Source: Roseivivax jejudonensis
Lineage (GTDB): Bacteria; Pseudomonadota; Alphaproteobacteria; Rhodobacterales; Rhodobacteraceae
Length of the DNA: 64,000 nt
NCBI RefSeq assembly: GCF_900172265.1
Contig: NZ_FWFK01000008.1
Coordinates: 1-64,000 of the forward strand
Direction: 5' to 3'
The notes beneath the pieces are model-generated. The model saw only the letters and a program-made list of their open reading frames with translations, was not told the origin of the DNA and made no database searches. Positions 25,585 to 34,377 of the stretch are shown here, one piece after another (the stretch's first letter is position 1; every line of letters begins with the position of its first letter). The position numbers and the translations under genes were made by a program.

Positions 25585-25599
25585 ATACGGCTTCGGTAT
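25585..25599. promoter_or_regulatory. ATAC-N7-GTAT operator before the second TRAP operon
   Basis: ATACGGCTTCGGTAT is a perfect ATAC-N7-GTAT inverted repeat, extended by one more matching base on each side (C...G), about 80 bases before the dctP start. This is the recognition motif described for CatR/ClcR/CbnR-type LysR activators of ortho-cleavage genes. A second perfect copy and two one-mismatch copies occur at other promoters of this island (see 30282-30330 and 37544-37558). Confidence 0.65.
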
Positions 25600-25678
25600 G
25601 AAACGGAAGCGGAAACGGTATTCGACCGCATGGTTTGGTCGAGACAGTGTATGCTGCAATTGTCGAAGGGAGGACGAC

Positions 25679-26674
25679 ATGCAGACGATTCTGACCGGTG
25701 CAATACTTACTTTCGTGCTGGCTACCGCGCCGGCAACGGCGCAGGACTTCAAGCTCAAGGTTTCGCTGGAATCTCCGGATGGCCACGTCAGGAACGAGGC
25801 TTTCGATCGCTTTGCCGACCTTGTGTCTGAACGGACCGATGGCCGCGTCGCTATCGAGGTCTTTGGGTCCGCCTCGCAATACAGCGGAGCCGAGGTGCCG
25901 GCGGCGCTTGCTCAGGGTAGCATCGACATGGGCGCCCCTCTCTACTTGCATGTCGGCCGTTTCGTGCCAGAGGCTCAGTTCGCCGATCTGCCGATGGCCT
26001 ACGGCGCGGACGAGGCGCAGATTTACGCCGCCGTCGACGGCCCATTCGGTGCGGAGTTGCATACCAGGATCGAAGACACACTCGGCGTGCGGGTGCTCGG
26101 ACGACCCTTCGGCGTCGGTCACGCCATTCTCTACACCACGGATAAGAAGGTGGAGACGACAGCGGACATCGCGGGACTGAAGTTGCGCGTGCCGGGCGGC
26201 GCTGCGAGCGTCGAGCGTTTCCGCGTAATGGGTGCAAACCCGGTCAGCATTCCGTGGCCCGATGCGCCTCAAGCGCTTAGCCGCGGAACTGTGGACGGGA
26301 CCCTTTCCACTGATGAACCCATTCGTTCCGTCGCAATGTGGGACAGCGGCGTGTCGCACGTCTTCCTCGATGGGCAATCCTATTTCATGTATGTGCCGCT
26401 GGTATCCGGCGCGGCCTGGAGCCGCCTTCCCGAGGAGCTGCAAATCGTCCTGACCGATACCTGGGAAGAGATGATCGCGGACACCCGGAAACGCGCGAAC
26501 GCGCGATGGATGGAAGCGCGCCGGATCAACCAGGAGAACGGAATCGAGCCAGTGGAGGCGTCCGCGGACGATCTGCTGGCCATGCGCGAGAAGCTCTTGG
26601 CGATCCAGCCGGATCTCGTGAAAACCCTCGGCATGGACCCGGACCTGATCGATCTGGCGCAAGAGGCGTTTTGA
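25679..26674 (+). CDS. dctP: TRAP transporter substrate-binding protein (second system)
   Basis: 331 residues with a signal peptide (MQTILTGAILTFVLATAPATA). DctP landmarks are FADLVSERTDGRVAIEVFGSAS, ADIAGLKLRVPGG and MGANPVSIPWPDAPQALSRGTVDGTL. The start follows GGGAGG. The Arg expected to pair with a carboxylate ligand lies in LKLRVPGG. The context suggests an aromatic or muconate-like acid. It is distinct in sequence from the receptor at 15105. Confidence 0.92.
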   Translation: MQTILTGAILTFVLATAPATAQDFKLKVSLESPDGHVRNEAFDRFADLVSERTDGRVAIEVFGSASQYSGAEVPAALAQGSIDMGAPLYLHVGRFVPEAQFADLPMAYGADEAQIYAAVDGPFGAELHTRIEDTLGVRVLGRPFGVGHAILYTTDKKVETTADIAGLKLRVPGGAASVERFRVMGANPVSIPWPDAPQALSRGTVDGTLSTDEPIRSVAMWDSGVSHVFLDGQSYFMYVPLVSGAAWSRLPEELQIVLTDTWEEMIADTRKRANARWMEARRINQENGIEPVEASADDLLAMREKLLAIQPDLVKTLGMDPDLIDLAQEAF

Positions 26675-26681
26675 TCCCGAC

Positions 26682-27206
26682 ATGATGGGTCGCATCGCAC
26701 GACTTGCCGCGACGGGCCTCGACCTTGCCGGGGCCCTCCTTGCCCTCGTCGCGATCTTCCTCGTGACCTGGGAGGCCGGCACGCGCTACGTTGCCGCGCG
26801 GTATTCGAACGACTGGGGAACGGAGGTCGTGATCTACCTGCTGGTCTGGTCGGCGGCTCTGGTAACGGCCCGCACGGCATTTGAGACCCGCCACGTCTCC
26901 GCCAATGTACTCATCGATCTCGCGCCCCTGCGTATCCGGCAGGCGGCCTTCCTCGTGGCGCTGGTGGCCGGAATCGCGTTCGGAGCGCTCCTCGCCGTCT
27001 ACGGCGCGGAGGTCGTCCGGTTCGCTATACGGTTCGGGACCACTGGAGACAGCAGCCTCAGGCTGCCTATGGCTTGGTATTATTCGGTCCTCCCGACGAT
27101 GGGGGCGCTGCTGTCCATTGGTTACGGGGTCCGTCTGGCACGCTTCGTCGCCGACCCCGCCGCGCGGCTGCCGGGCCAGACGCCGATCGAAGGCGAGGTC
27201 GCATGA
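26682..27206 (+). CDS. dctQ: TRAP transporter small permease (second system)
   Basis: 174 residues, four hydrophobic helices, with the DctQ-type segment LVTWEAGTRYVAARYSNDWGTEVVIYLLVW. It starts eight bases after the receptor gene and overlaps dctM by four bases (ATGA). Confidence 0.88.
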   Translation: MMGRIARLAATGLDLAGALLALVAIFLVTWEAGTRYVAARYSNDWGTEVVIYLLVWSAALVTARTAFETRHVSANVLIDLAPLRIRQAAFLVALVAGIAFGALLAVYGAEVVRFAIRFGTTGDSSLRLPMAWYYSVLPTMGALLSIGYGVRLARFVADPAARLPGQTPIEGEVA

Positions 27207-28483
27207 GCCCGCCGGTTCTGTCTGTCGTTTTCCTGTCGCTTCTTGCGACCGGCATTCCGATCTTCCTGGTTCTCGGAGGTCTGTCGTTCCTCCTCTACTG
27301 GATGGACGGCACGCCGCTGATCAGCCTCGCCCAGCTCTACGGCGACCGTCTGAACAGCATCACGGTCGTGTCTATCCCGCTTTTCGTGATCGCTGCGCAG
27401 TTCATGCAGAAAGGCGGGATCGCGCAGGCCCTGATCGACTGGGCGGAGGCATGGGTCGGCCGGGTGCCGGGGGGGCTTGCCGTCGTTTGCGTTCTCGCCA
27501 CGACCGTCTTTGCGGCGATCAGCGGCTCGTCCACCGCGACCGCGATGGCCATGGGCCTGATCGTAATTCCGGCTATGCTGAGATCGGGCTACGCGCCGTC
27601 CTTTGCGGCCGGGACGGTCGGCGCCTCCGGGACCCTCGGGATCCTAATCCCTCCCAGCCTTGTGTTCATCCTGTACGCGATCGTCGCCGAGCAATCCATT
27701 CCCCGCCTTTTCCTGGCCGGGGTCGTGCCTGGCGCGATCCAGGCTTGCCTCTTCATCCTATACGCGATCTGGCACGCGCGCCGAGCTGGATATGCGCCGA
27801 GCCCGCGTCCCGATCCCGCCGCCTTCCGGCGCGCTAACTTTCGTGCGCTGCCGGCCCTTGCGATCCCGCTCGTCGTTCTGGGGGGTATTTATTCCGGGAT
27901 GCTCACGGTGTCCGAAGCGGCAGGTGTCGCGGCGCTGCTGTCGATGGTCGCAAGCGTCGCAATCTACCGACAATGCCGCGTCGCCGAGGTGCTGCCCACG
28001 ATCGCCGAGGCGCTGGCGCTGACCGCAGTTCTGTTCTTCATCATGATCGGGGCTATCAGCTTCTCGCACTGGCTTATCTCGTCGGGGATCAGTACGCGCA
28101 TCGTCGAGATCTTCACCGGCAGCGGCCTTACCACTTGGCAATTCCTGCTCATGGTCAATCTGCTGCTCATCTTGCTCGGGACCTTCCTCGAGGTCTTCGG
28201 TGTCTTGTTCATCGCGGTGCCGGTCCTGCTGCCGATCGCTTTGGGCCTCGGTGTCGATCCGATTCATTTCGGTGTGATCCTTGTTATCAACATGGAACTG
28301 GCATTCATCACGCCGCCCGTCGGCCTCAACCTCTTCGTTCTGCAATCCATCAGCACGATTCGCATCGCGGAGATCTTCCGGGGGATTCTGCCCTACATCC
28401 TGATCCTCGCCGCGCTACTGCTCCTCGTCACCTACGTGCCCGCGGTATCGCTCTGGCTTCCGAACCTGGTCTACGGAGGCTGA
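27203..28483 (+). CDS. dctM: TRAP transporter large permease (second system)
   Basis: A 426-residue polytopic protein with DctM motifs GLAVVCVLATTVFAAISGSSTATA, GASGTLGILIPPSLVFILYA and ITPPVGLNLFVLQSI. It completes an intact tripartite importer. The muconolactone isomerase gene follows four bases later, tying transport to catabolism in one transcript. Confidence 0.92.
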   Translation: MSPPVLSVVFLSLLATGIPIFLVLGGLSFLLYWMDGTPLISLAQLYGDRLNSITVVSIPLFVIAAQFMQKGGIAQALIDWAEAWVGRVPGGLAVVCVLATTVFAAISGSSTATAMAMGLIVIPAMLRSGYAPSFAAGTVGASGTLGILIPPSLVFILYAIVAEQSIPRLFLAGVVPGAIQACLFILYAIWHARRAGYAPSPRPDPAAFRRANFRALPALAIPLVVLGGIYSGMLTVSEAAGVAALLSMVASVAIYRQCRVAEVLPTIAEALALTAVLFFIMIGAISFSHWLISSGISTRIVEIFTGSGLTTWQFLLMVNLLLILLGTFLEVFGVLFIAVPVLLPIALGLGVDPIHFGVILVINMELAFITPPVGLNLFVLQSISTIRIAEIFRGILPYILILAALLLLVTYVPAVSLWLPNLVYGG

Positions 28484-28487
28484 AACG

Positions 28488-28787
28488 GTGTTGTTTCTAG
28501 TCAGGATGGAGGTAGACTGGCCCAAGGACATGGACCCGGAGGCGGGCAGGGCGCTCGTGGAGGCCGAGCGCACCTACAGTCAGCGATTGCAGCGCTACGG
28601 CAAATGGCGGCATCTGTGGAGGATCGCCGGTGTGTTTGGCAACGTCAGCGTCTTCGACGTCGACAGCCACGACGAGCTGCATGAAATCCTGTCGAACCTG
28701 CCCTTCTTCCCGTATCTCAACATTGAGATCACGCCGCTGGCGCGGCATCCAAGCCGCATCGACGCACCGCCGGCGGCGCCGCCCTGA
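28488..28787 (+). CDS. Muconolactone delta-isomerase-like protein
   Basis: A 99-residue small cytoplasmic protein beginning MLFLVRMEV from a GTG, with GGAGG upstream. It keeps the CatC-family pattern (EVDWPKDMDP; LQRYGKWRHLWRIAGVFGNVSVFDVDSHDELHEIL; LPFFPYLNIEITPLARHP). CatC isomerises muconolactone to the 3-oxoadipate enol-lactone. Relatives dehalogenate 5-chloromuconolactone (ClcF) or move a methylmuconolactone methyl group (MmlI). Which of these applies cannot be told here. It ends the TRAP operon and converges with the NrtS-like gene. Confidence 0.85.
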   Translation: MLFLVRMEVDWPKDMDPEAGRALVEAERTYSQRLQRYGKWRHLWRIAGVFGNVSVFDVDSHDELHEILSNLPFFPYLNIEITPLARHPSRIDAPPAAPP

Positions 28788-28847
28788 CCACCGCCTGCGG
28801 GCCGTCAGGGGCAGGGCGGCACCGGACCGGGCCTAGTGCGCGACCTT

Positions 28848-29147
28848 TCACAATCCCAAGCGTGTCGGATGCGTCTTCGCATTCGCGTCCATGTCTCCCA
28901 TCGTGTCACGGGGAACGTTCCGTTCGAGCACAGCCAACACGGACGACACGGTCGAGACCGTGTAGGGGACGAGAAAGGTCACCGCGACCTTTGCCCATTG
29001 AGGGGCATCCATTGTTCCGTGCCAGATGGCGTCGCCGTGGTTGATGACCGCGATGACGTGCCCGACGATGAGCGCCATGCCCGCGGCCCGCCGCACCACC
29101 CGCGGGGCGGTGGCGAGGCGGAGAATCTGGCGTAAAGATCTCCTCAT
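28848..29147 (-). CDS. NrtS-like small membrane protein
   Basis: A 99-residue protein with two hydrophobic segments. The core VIAVINHGDAIW...WAKVAVTFLVPYTVSTVSSV matches the nitrate/nitrite transporter NrtS family as I know it. The start overlaps the maleylacetate reductase stop (ATGA), so both are translated from one message. Nitrate uptake has no obvious link to ring cleavage; the protein may move another small anion here. No dedicated nitrate gene lies nearby. Confidence 0.65.
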   Translation of the reverse strand: MRRSLRQILRLATAPRVVRRAAGMALIVGHVIAVINHGDAIWHGTMDAPQWAKVAVTFLVPYTVSTVSSVLAVLERNVPRDTMGDMDANAKTHPTRLGL

Positions 29148-30205
29148 GCGTCCGGGCGCGCGCCCTGCCACGCGGCGCGAAAGACAGACCGCAGACCCTC
29201 GGCATCGACATCGCGCGGGTTGTAGTACGGCTTGTCGAGCGCGATCTCCACGGCGCGTTCGATGCCGTCCTCTGGCATGCCCAGATCGCGCAACGCTGTC
29301 GGCGCACCCGCGGCGCTTGAGATGTCGAAGAAGGCGGCGGCAGGAGTTTGCGATCCGGTGGCACGCCGGAGTGCTTCCATCACGTCGGGGACCGCGGGGG
29401 CATTGTAGGCAAGGGCGTGCGGCAGCATGACCGTATGGGTTTCTGCGTGCGGTAGATCGAACGAGCCGCCGAGGACGTGGCAGAGCTTGTGATGCAAAGC
29501 CACTCCGCCGGACCCTAGACATACTGCGCAGAGCCAAGCACCGTAGAGCGCGTCGGATCGTGCGCCCGTGTCCTGCGGCGTGTCGCGCACACGCTCCAGC
29601 GCCTCGGTCAGTTTCGCAATGCCGTCCTCCGCCATCAGCGACAGGACCGGGTTCGCTTCCTCGGCATAGAGCGCCTCGACCGCGTGGGCGAGCGCGTTCA
29701 TGCCCGACGTCACCGTCATGAGCGGCGGCAGCGTCAGCGTATGCGTCACGTCGTATATCACGGTTTCCGGAAGGACCTTCAGCGTCGTCTGCGTCGTCTT
29801 CTTGCCGCCGTCGGTCTGACCGATGATCGGTGTCATCTCGGAGCCCGCGTAGGAGGTCGGCAGCACGATCTGTGGCGCGTCGGTGCGCAGGGCGATGGCC
29901 TTGCCAAGACCAATCGTCGAGCCGCCGCCGATGGACACGACACAATCGGCGCCGCTGTCGCGGTACTGTATCACTGCCGCGTCCGTCACCTCCACGGGCG
30001 TGTGCATCGCCGCACCTGGAAACAGCCCAGCCGAGATCGGACCCAGCAGGTCGCACAGATAGCGGCCCAAGGCGGCTTGGGCTTCGGTCGTGAGGACCAG
30101 CGCCTTCCTGCATGCCAGTCTTTCGACCTCCGCGGGCAGCAGCGACGTAGTGCCCGTCCCGAACAGGACCCGAGCGGGCAGACCGGTATAGGTGAAATTC
30201 TGCAT
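29144..30205 (-). CDS. Maleylacetate reductase
   Basis: A 353-residue iron-containing-alcohol-dehydrogenase-fold enzyme, matching ClcE/TfdF size, that reduces maleylacetate to 3-oxoadipate. Landmarks are VSIGGGSTIGLGKAIALRT, PTSYAGSEMTPIIGQT, NALAHAVEALYA and HHKLCHVLGGSFDLPHAETHTVMLPH, in which the His residues form the metal/substrate site. It is transcribed leftward from the divergent region at 30206-30416. Its presence shows that the pathway passes through maleylacetate, as with chlorocatechol or hydroxyquinol. Confidence 0.92.
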   Translation of the reverse strand: MQNFTYTGLPARVLFGTGTTSLLPAEVERLACRKALVLTTEAQAALGRYLCDLLGPISAGLFPGAAMHTPVEVTDAAVIQYRDSGADCVVSIGGGSTIGLGKAIALRTDAPQIVLPTSYAGSEMTPIIGQTDGGKKTTQTTLKVLPETVIYDVTHTLTLPPLMTVTSGMNALAHAVEALYAEEANPVLSLMAEDGIAKLTEALERVRDTPQDTGARSDALYGAWLCAVCLGSGGVALHHKLCHVLGGSFDLPHAETHTVMLPHALAYNAPAVPDVMEALRRATGSQTPAAAFFDISSAAGAPTALRDLGMPEDGIERAVEIALDKPYYNPRDVDAEGLRSVFRAAWQGARPDA

Positions 30206-30281
30206 CGTTTGCCTCCCAACTCTTTCGGATGGTCTAGGCAGTTCGGGTCATTCCGTCCAATGCCGTTGGGGCCATTTGTTT

Positions 30282-30330
30282 ATGCGCGAAGCGTATCGGT
30301 TGCGGCGGAGGTTTAATACGGTAAGCGCAT
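30282..30330. promoter_or_regulatory. Paired LysR-type operators in the divergent promoter
   Basis: Two 15-base sites each match ATAC-N7-GTAT with one mismatch. They are ATGCGCGAAGCGTAT at 30282-30296 and ATACGGTAAGCGCAT at 30316-30330, spaced 34 bases centre to centre. The reverse complement of the first reads ATACGCTTCGCGCAT, so the two share 11 of 15 positions. They lie between the divergent maleylacetate reductase and MBL/muconate cycloisomerase genes, where a ClcR/CatR-type activator would act both ways. Confidence 0.6.
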
Positions 30331-30416
30331 CCCGCTCTGCGAGCTAAGGTATTGGATTGCATTGCATGCGGTATGCCCCAATCGCGGCGCGAAAGTTGAC
30401 GCCGGAAGGAGGCAGC

Positions 30417-31349
30417 ATGGCCATCGGTCAGATACCCCGTATGTCCCCCAAGACGATCGGGGACCTCGACGTGTTCAGCCTGCTCGATACTGCCGGGCCG
30501 ACGCGACCGCCTGGCGACATGCTTAAGGACGTGCCCGAGGACTGGATGAGCCGGCACGGCGGGTGGCTCGCCCCCGACTACGTCGACCCAAGCACCGGCA
30601 CGATGCGCATGGCTTACCAATCTTTCCTGATCCGTGGGCCCGCGACGATCCTCGTCGACTGCGCCGTCGGGGAGGACGGAGAGTTTCCAGCCCGGCCTGA
30701 CTGGAATCACGCGAAGTCGGACTGGCTCAACCATCTGGGGCAGGCCGGCTGCGCGCCCGAAGACGTCGACATCGTCTTTCTCACGCATCTTCATCCGGAC
30801 CATACCGGATGGCTGACACGGAAGACCCCGGAAGGCTGGACGCCGACCTTTCCGAAGGCGCGCCACGTGACGAGCGATACGGAGCTCGAATTCTGGCTCT
30901 CTCGACACGAGGAGTTCGCCTTCATGGGACGTTCGGTCGACGACAGCATCAAACCGGTCCACGCGGCCGGCCTGTTCGACACGATCTCTCCCGGGCGGAG
31001 CCTTGCCCCGGGTCTCGGCGTGGTCGATCTAGCCGGACACTCCCCCGGCATGATCGGCCTCGAACACACAAAGCATGATCGCACCGTCGCGGCATTCAAT
31101 GCCGATCTAATGCACCACCCCCTTCAGATGGCCGAACCGGAATGCGCAACGATTTTTTGTCACGACCCCGAGGCTGCCGTGGCGACCCGAAAGTCGGCGC
31201 TGGCACGCTATGCGCGGGACGAGACGCTGATGTTCTGCAACCACTTTCCCGGCGAATGTGCCGGCTACGCCGTCGCTGAGGACGAGGGATACCGCTTCGT
31301 TCCCGAGGCCGGCGCAGCGAGAGGCGGACATGCTCAAGACGTTGCCTGA
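30417..31349 (+). CDS. MBL-fold metallohydrolase
   Basis: 310 residues, no signal peptide. The metallo-beta-lactamase motif is FLTHLHPDHTGW. Later metal positions are His in LAGHSPGM, Asp in AAFNADLMHHP and His in CNHFPGE. ATG 30417 follows GGAAGGAGG. Its stop overlaps the muconate cycloisomerase gene by 19 bases. As no classical dienelactone hydrolase was found in this module, it could open a lactone intermediate. Lactonase activity is common in this fold, but this assignment is inference. Confidence 0.82.
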   Translation: MAIGQIPRMSPKTIGDLDVFSLLDTAGPTRPPGDMLKDVPEDWMSRHGGWLAPDYVDPSTGTMRMAYQSFLIRGPATILVDCAVGEDGEFPARPDWNHAKSDWLNHLGQAGCAPEDVDIVFLTHLHPDHTGWLTRKTPEGWTPTFPKARHVTSDTELEFWLSRHEEFAFMGRSVDDSIKPVHAAGLFDTISPGRSLAPGLGVVDLAGHSPGMIGLEHTKHDRTVAAFNADLMHHPLQMAEPECATIFCHDPEAAVATRKSALARYARDETLMFCNHFPGECAGYAVAEDEGYRFVPEAGAARGGHAQDVA

Positions 31350-32472
31350 GGGCGAGACGGCGCGCATCGACCGGGTCGAGACGATCCTTGTCGATCTGCC
31401 GTTCCGGCGATTGCAGAGGTTCGCCCGTCTCGACGCGACTGGCCAGACCTCGCTGCTGGTCCGCGTGACCGACAGCGACGGTGCCGAGGGGATCGGCGAG
31501 GCGATCGTGCCCTGCGGTCCTTGGTGGTCAGGCGACAGCGTCGAGACCATGAAAATCATGATCGACGCCTATTTCGCACCGGCGATGATCGGCTGGCCGG
31601 TTATGTCGGTCGAGGCGATGCTCGAGGGTCTCGACCGCGTGGCGCGCGGCAACGCCTTTGCCAAGGCCGGTCTGGAGATGGCCTGCCTAGACCTAATCGG
31701 CCGGCGGCTCGATGTGCCGGTTCACGTCCTGCTCGGCGGTGCGCGGCGGACAGTCTGCCCGGTGGCCTGGCCGCTGGCCAGCGGCGACCCCGGTAAGGAT
31801 CGCGCCGAGATCGACGAGATGCTCGAGACCGGACGCGCCTCTGCCTTCAAGGTGAAGGCCGGGGCAGGGGATCTCGACGCTGACATCGCCCGTCTGACGG
31901 ACCTTGCAGCGGCGCTCGACGGGCGCGCCGGGCTGAGGGTCGACCCCAACGAATCCTGGTCCGAGATCGAGGCGATCCGCGCGCTGCCAAAATTCGCCGA
32001 ACTCGGCGTGGAACTTGTCGAGCAGCCCGTGCCGCGCGAACGGCTGGCGTGCATGAGCCGGATTGCGGCCCGCTCCACAATCCCCGTGATGATCGACGAA
32101 GGGGCCTGGAGCGAGACCGACATGATCGAGGCGGTCACAACGAGCGCCGCGCATGTCGTGTCGCTGAAGATCATGAAGTCCGGCGGCATCCGGGCGGCAC
32201 GACGCATGGCCGACATCGCCCATGCCGGGGGTATCATGCTCTACATGGGCACGTTCCTTGAGACCGGGATTGGCACCGCCGCAGGATTGCAACTGGCAGC
32301 GAGCCTGCCCGGTCTGCCGTTCGGCGGAGAAATATTCGGCCCGATGTTGCAGCGGGACGACCTGCTCGTCTCGCCGATCCGCTACGAGGACGGCGCAGCC
32401 CATCTGCCGGAGGGACCGGGGCTCGGCATCGAGATCGACGAAGACAAGTTGCGCCGGTATGCGCGCGATTGA
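31330..32472 (+). CDS. Muconate cycloisomerase (muconate lactonizing enzyme family)
   Basis: A 380-residue enolase-superfamily enzyme. The catalytic Lys pair region is AFKVKAG. Metal ligands appear in LRVDPNESW (Asp), ELVEQPVP (Glu) and VMIDEGAW (Asp), and the distal Lys in VSLKIMKSGGI. The active-site lid region (VETILVDLPFRRLQRFA) resembles CatB/TcbD. It cyclises cis,cis-muconate or a substituted muconate to a lactone. The sequence alone does not separate CatB from chloromuconate types. Confidence 0.88.
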   Translation: MLKTLPEGETARIDRVETILVDLPFRRLQRFARLDATGQTSLLVRVTDSDGAEGIGEAIVPCGPWWSGDSVETMKIMIDAYFAPAMIGWPVMSVEAMLEGLDRVARGNAFAKAGLEMACLDLIGRRLDVPVHVLLGGARRTVCPVAWPLASGDPGKDRAEIDEMLETGRASAFKVKAGAGDLDADIARLTDLAAALDGRAGLRVDPNESWSEIEAIRALPKFAELGVELVEQPVPRERLACMSRIAARSTIPVMIDEGAWSETDMIEAVTTSAAHVVSLKIMKSGGIRAARRMADIAHAGGIMLYMGTFLETGIGTAAGLQLAASLPGLPFGGEIFGPMLQRDDLLVSPIRYEDGAAHLPEGPGLGIEIDEDKLRRYARD

Positions 32473-32508
32473 CGCACCGGCACCACATTCGCTGACAGGA
32501 GCAACCGC

Positions 32509-32919
32509 ATGTCCGCAAAAAATCTGGCACGCGCCGCTGCCATTCTGTTCGGCCTCTGGGGCGTCCTGCATGTCGCGGCGGCATGGCAGGTTGCCAACCT
32601 TGCCGGAACACTTGAGGCCGGTGCTATCCGGGGCCGCGTCTCCCAAGTCGCATTCTTTCTCTTGGAGTTTGCACTTCTGTCTATGGCGTGTGTGCCTTCG
32701 ATCTGGCGCATCAGTCCCGGCGGGTACCTCGTCGCGGCCGCAGCGACGACAGCGGCTGACATCCCGTTTGTCTTGTTCCTGGTAATTCCGGGCCATGTCG
32801 GCCTGCCGACTAGCGTGATCGGTCCGTCCATCTGGATCGCGGCCGTCGTCCTTGGAGCACTTGCATTGCGACGCAGCCCTAACACCGGCGTCTACGTGAC
32901 AGGCGCAAGACGCGGGTGA
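32509..32919 (+). CDS. Hypothetical four-helix membrane protein
   Basis: A 136-residue hydrophobic protein with about four membrane segments, for example ARAAAILFGLWGVLHVAAAW and VIGPSIWIAAVVLGALAL. ATG 32509 lies 36 bases after the cycloisomerase stop, with an AGGAG site, so it is probably the last gene of that operon. No family recognised. Confidence 0.65.
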   Translation: MSAKNLARAAAILFGLWGVLHVAAAWQVANLAGTLEAGAIRGRVSQVAFFLLEFALLSMACVPSIWRISPGGYLVAAAATTAADIPFVLFLVIPGHVGLPTSVIGPSIWIAAVVLGALALRRSPNTGVYVTGARRG

Positions 32920-33059
32920 TGACGCCCCGGTAATGCCGGCGGGGACATGGCGCAATGCGGTTTATTTTGGCTAGTAGCTCTTGCAGTATCGAGGAATGCA
33001 CGCAGTGAAGCTTCTATTTTGAACTGGCCGCTTTTTCGACCAGACACCTAGGCGTAGCC

Positions 33060-33470
33060 ATGGAGGTTGAGCACGTGCCTGGGCACGTGCGTATGTCCGA
33101 GATAGAGATCATCACCGATGGCGGCCGCCGGCGCCGCTGGCCGGTCACGGAGAAGCTGCGGATCGTCGAGGAGACGTTGGAGGATGGCGCCAGCTTCTCT
33201 GTCGTCGCGCGCCGGAATGGCGTGGCTCCGAACCTGCTGTTTCGTTGGCGTCGTCTGATGCTGGACGGAGGAGCGGTGGCCGTGTCCGAGGATGACGATG
33301 TGACCAGCAACCGTGCCGTGCGGCAGATGGAGGATCGTATCCGCGAGCTCGAGCGCCAGCTCGGCCGCAAGACGCTCGAGGTCGAGATCCTCAAGGAGGC
33401 GCTGGACAAGTCGCGCTCAAAAAAACGGACGTGGCTCGCGCAGTCGCAGCCGAAGGGCGGTTCCCGGTGA
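33060..33470 (+). CDS. IS3-family (IS2-type) transposase OrfA
   Basis: A 136-residue helix-turn-helix protein (RRRRWPVTEKLRIVEETL...FSVVARRNGVAPNLLFRWRRL) with a C-terminal leucine-zipper-like helix (MEDRIRELERQLGRKTLEVEILKEALDK). This is OrfA of IS2-like elements and appears intact. The start could also be ATG 33093. The companion OrfB is broken, so the element cannot move by itself. Confidence 0.85.
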   Translation: MEVEHVPGHVRMSEIEIITDGGRRRRWPVTEKLRIVEETLEDGASFSVVARRNGVAPNLLFRWRRLMLDGGAVAVSEDDDVTSNRAVRQMEDRIRELERQLGRKTLEVEILKEALDKSRSKKRTWLAQSQPKGGSR

Positions 33471-34045
33471 TGGCTGTGGCCGAGACCCTGGGCGTCTCCC
33501 GGTCGAACCTGCATGCTCGGCTGAGCGGGAGCGCAAAGCCGCGACGGCGCTGCCGTTGATCGAGGCATAGGTCGCCGCGCGGCCGACCTATGGCTATCGC
33601 CGCATCACGGCGCTTCTGAACCGGCGACTGCGGGCGGACGGCGCGGCGCCTGCGAACCACAAGCGCGTGTGTCGCATCATGCAGGCCCATGGCCTCGTGC
33701 TGGCACGAGCTCATGCGGAGAGGGCGGAGCTTGCCCACGACGGCAAGGTCGTGGCGGTACATTCGAACACTCTTTCGCCAGTGGGCTCGAACCAGTGGCG
33801 CCTTAACTGGCTCACGGCTCCAACGGGTTCGAGTTCATCTGCTGGAACAATGACATCACCCTTGGCGCCTTCAACATCCACGCGCAGGACCGCGAGATTA
33901 TCTCCGGGCGCGCCGTGGCGGGCGCCAACATCAGCGGATCCAACGTTCACGACATGATGCTGGAGGCCGTGAAGGCCTGGTTCGGCGGCTACCGCGCTCC
34001 GCATCTCGTCGCGGTTCTGAGCTATACCGGCTCTTGGCGAGCCGT
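33470..34045 (+). pseudogene. IS3-family (IS2-type) transposase OrfB, decayed
   Basis: The protein reads in pieces: MAVAETLGVSRSNLHARL from 33470 to a stop near 33559. In another frame it continues LPLIEA, a stop at about 33570, then ARPTYGYRRITALLNRRLRADG...NHKRVCRIMQ. From about 33830, in a third frame, it reads NGFEFICWNNDITLGAFNIHAQDREI...DMMLEAVKAWFGGYRAPH. At least two frameshifts and one stop occur. The C-terminal third with the last catalytic Glu is missing at about 34040. Confidence 0.85.
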
Positions 34046-34283
34046 CTCTTCGACGATCTCGACGGGTAGAAACAGCGTGTCGGTCTCGTCGCCCTATTCG
34101 GGCGCGAACCGCGGGTCCTTCAGCCAAATGAAAATTCTGGTTGGCGTTCAGATCGTAGCGACGCGCCATCTGCGCGACCGAGCCCCCGGACATCCGCGCC
34201 TGCGCGCAAACCATGCGCTTATCATCGTCGTTCCACTTCCTGCGCTCGCGCGGTTGCCCCACCAGAGACCCCGTAGTGTCCAC
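34025..34283 (-). pseudogene. IS66-family TnpA remnant
   Basis: From the GTG at 34283 the minus strand reads QPRERRKWNDDDKRMVCAQARMSGGSVAQMARRYDLNANQ, typical of the small IS66 TnpA. One extra base follows the NANQ codons, after which the expected IFIWLKDPRFAPE appears in another frame and meets a stop. It abuts the truncated IS2-type OrfB, so one element has replaced the end of the other. Confidence 0.7.
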
Positions 34284-34300
34284 TTCGCTTGGTGGACACT
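34275..34300. repeat. Perfect 9-bp inverted repeat
   Basis: AGTGTCCAC and GTGGACACT are separated by eight bases. The left arm contains the putative IS66 tnpA start codon. It may be an element end or an operator; nothing else supports either. Confidence 0.5.
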
Positions 34301-34377
34301 ATCCGACACTTCCTCGACTTCGGCAGGGCAGTCAGACTGGACGCCTTCTTCTCACGAGATCGCATTGGGCGCATGTT

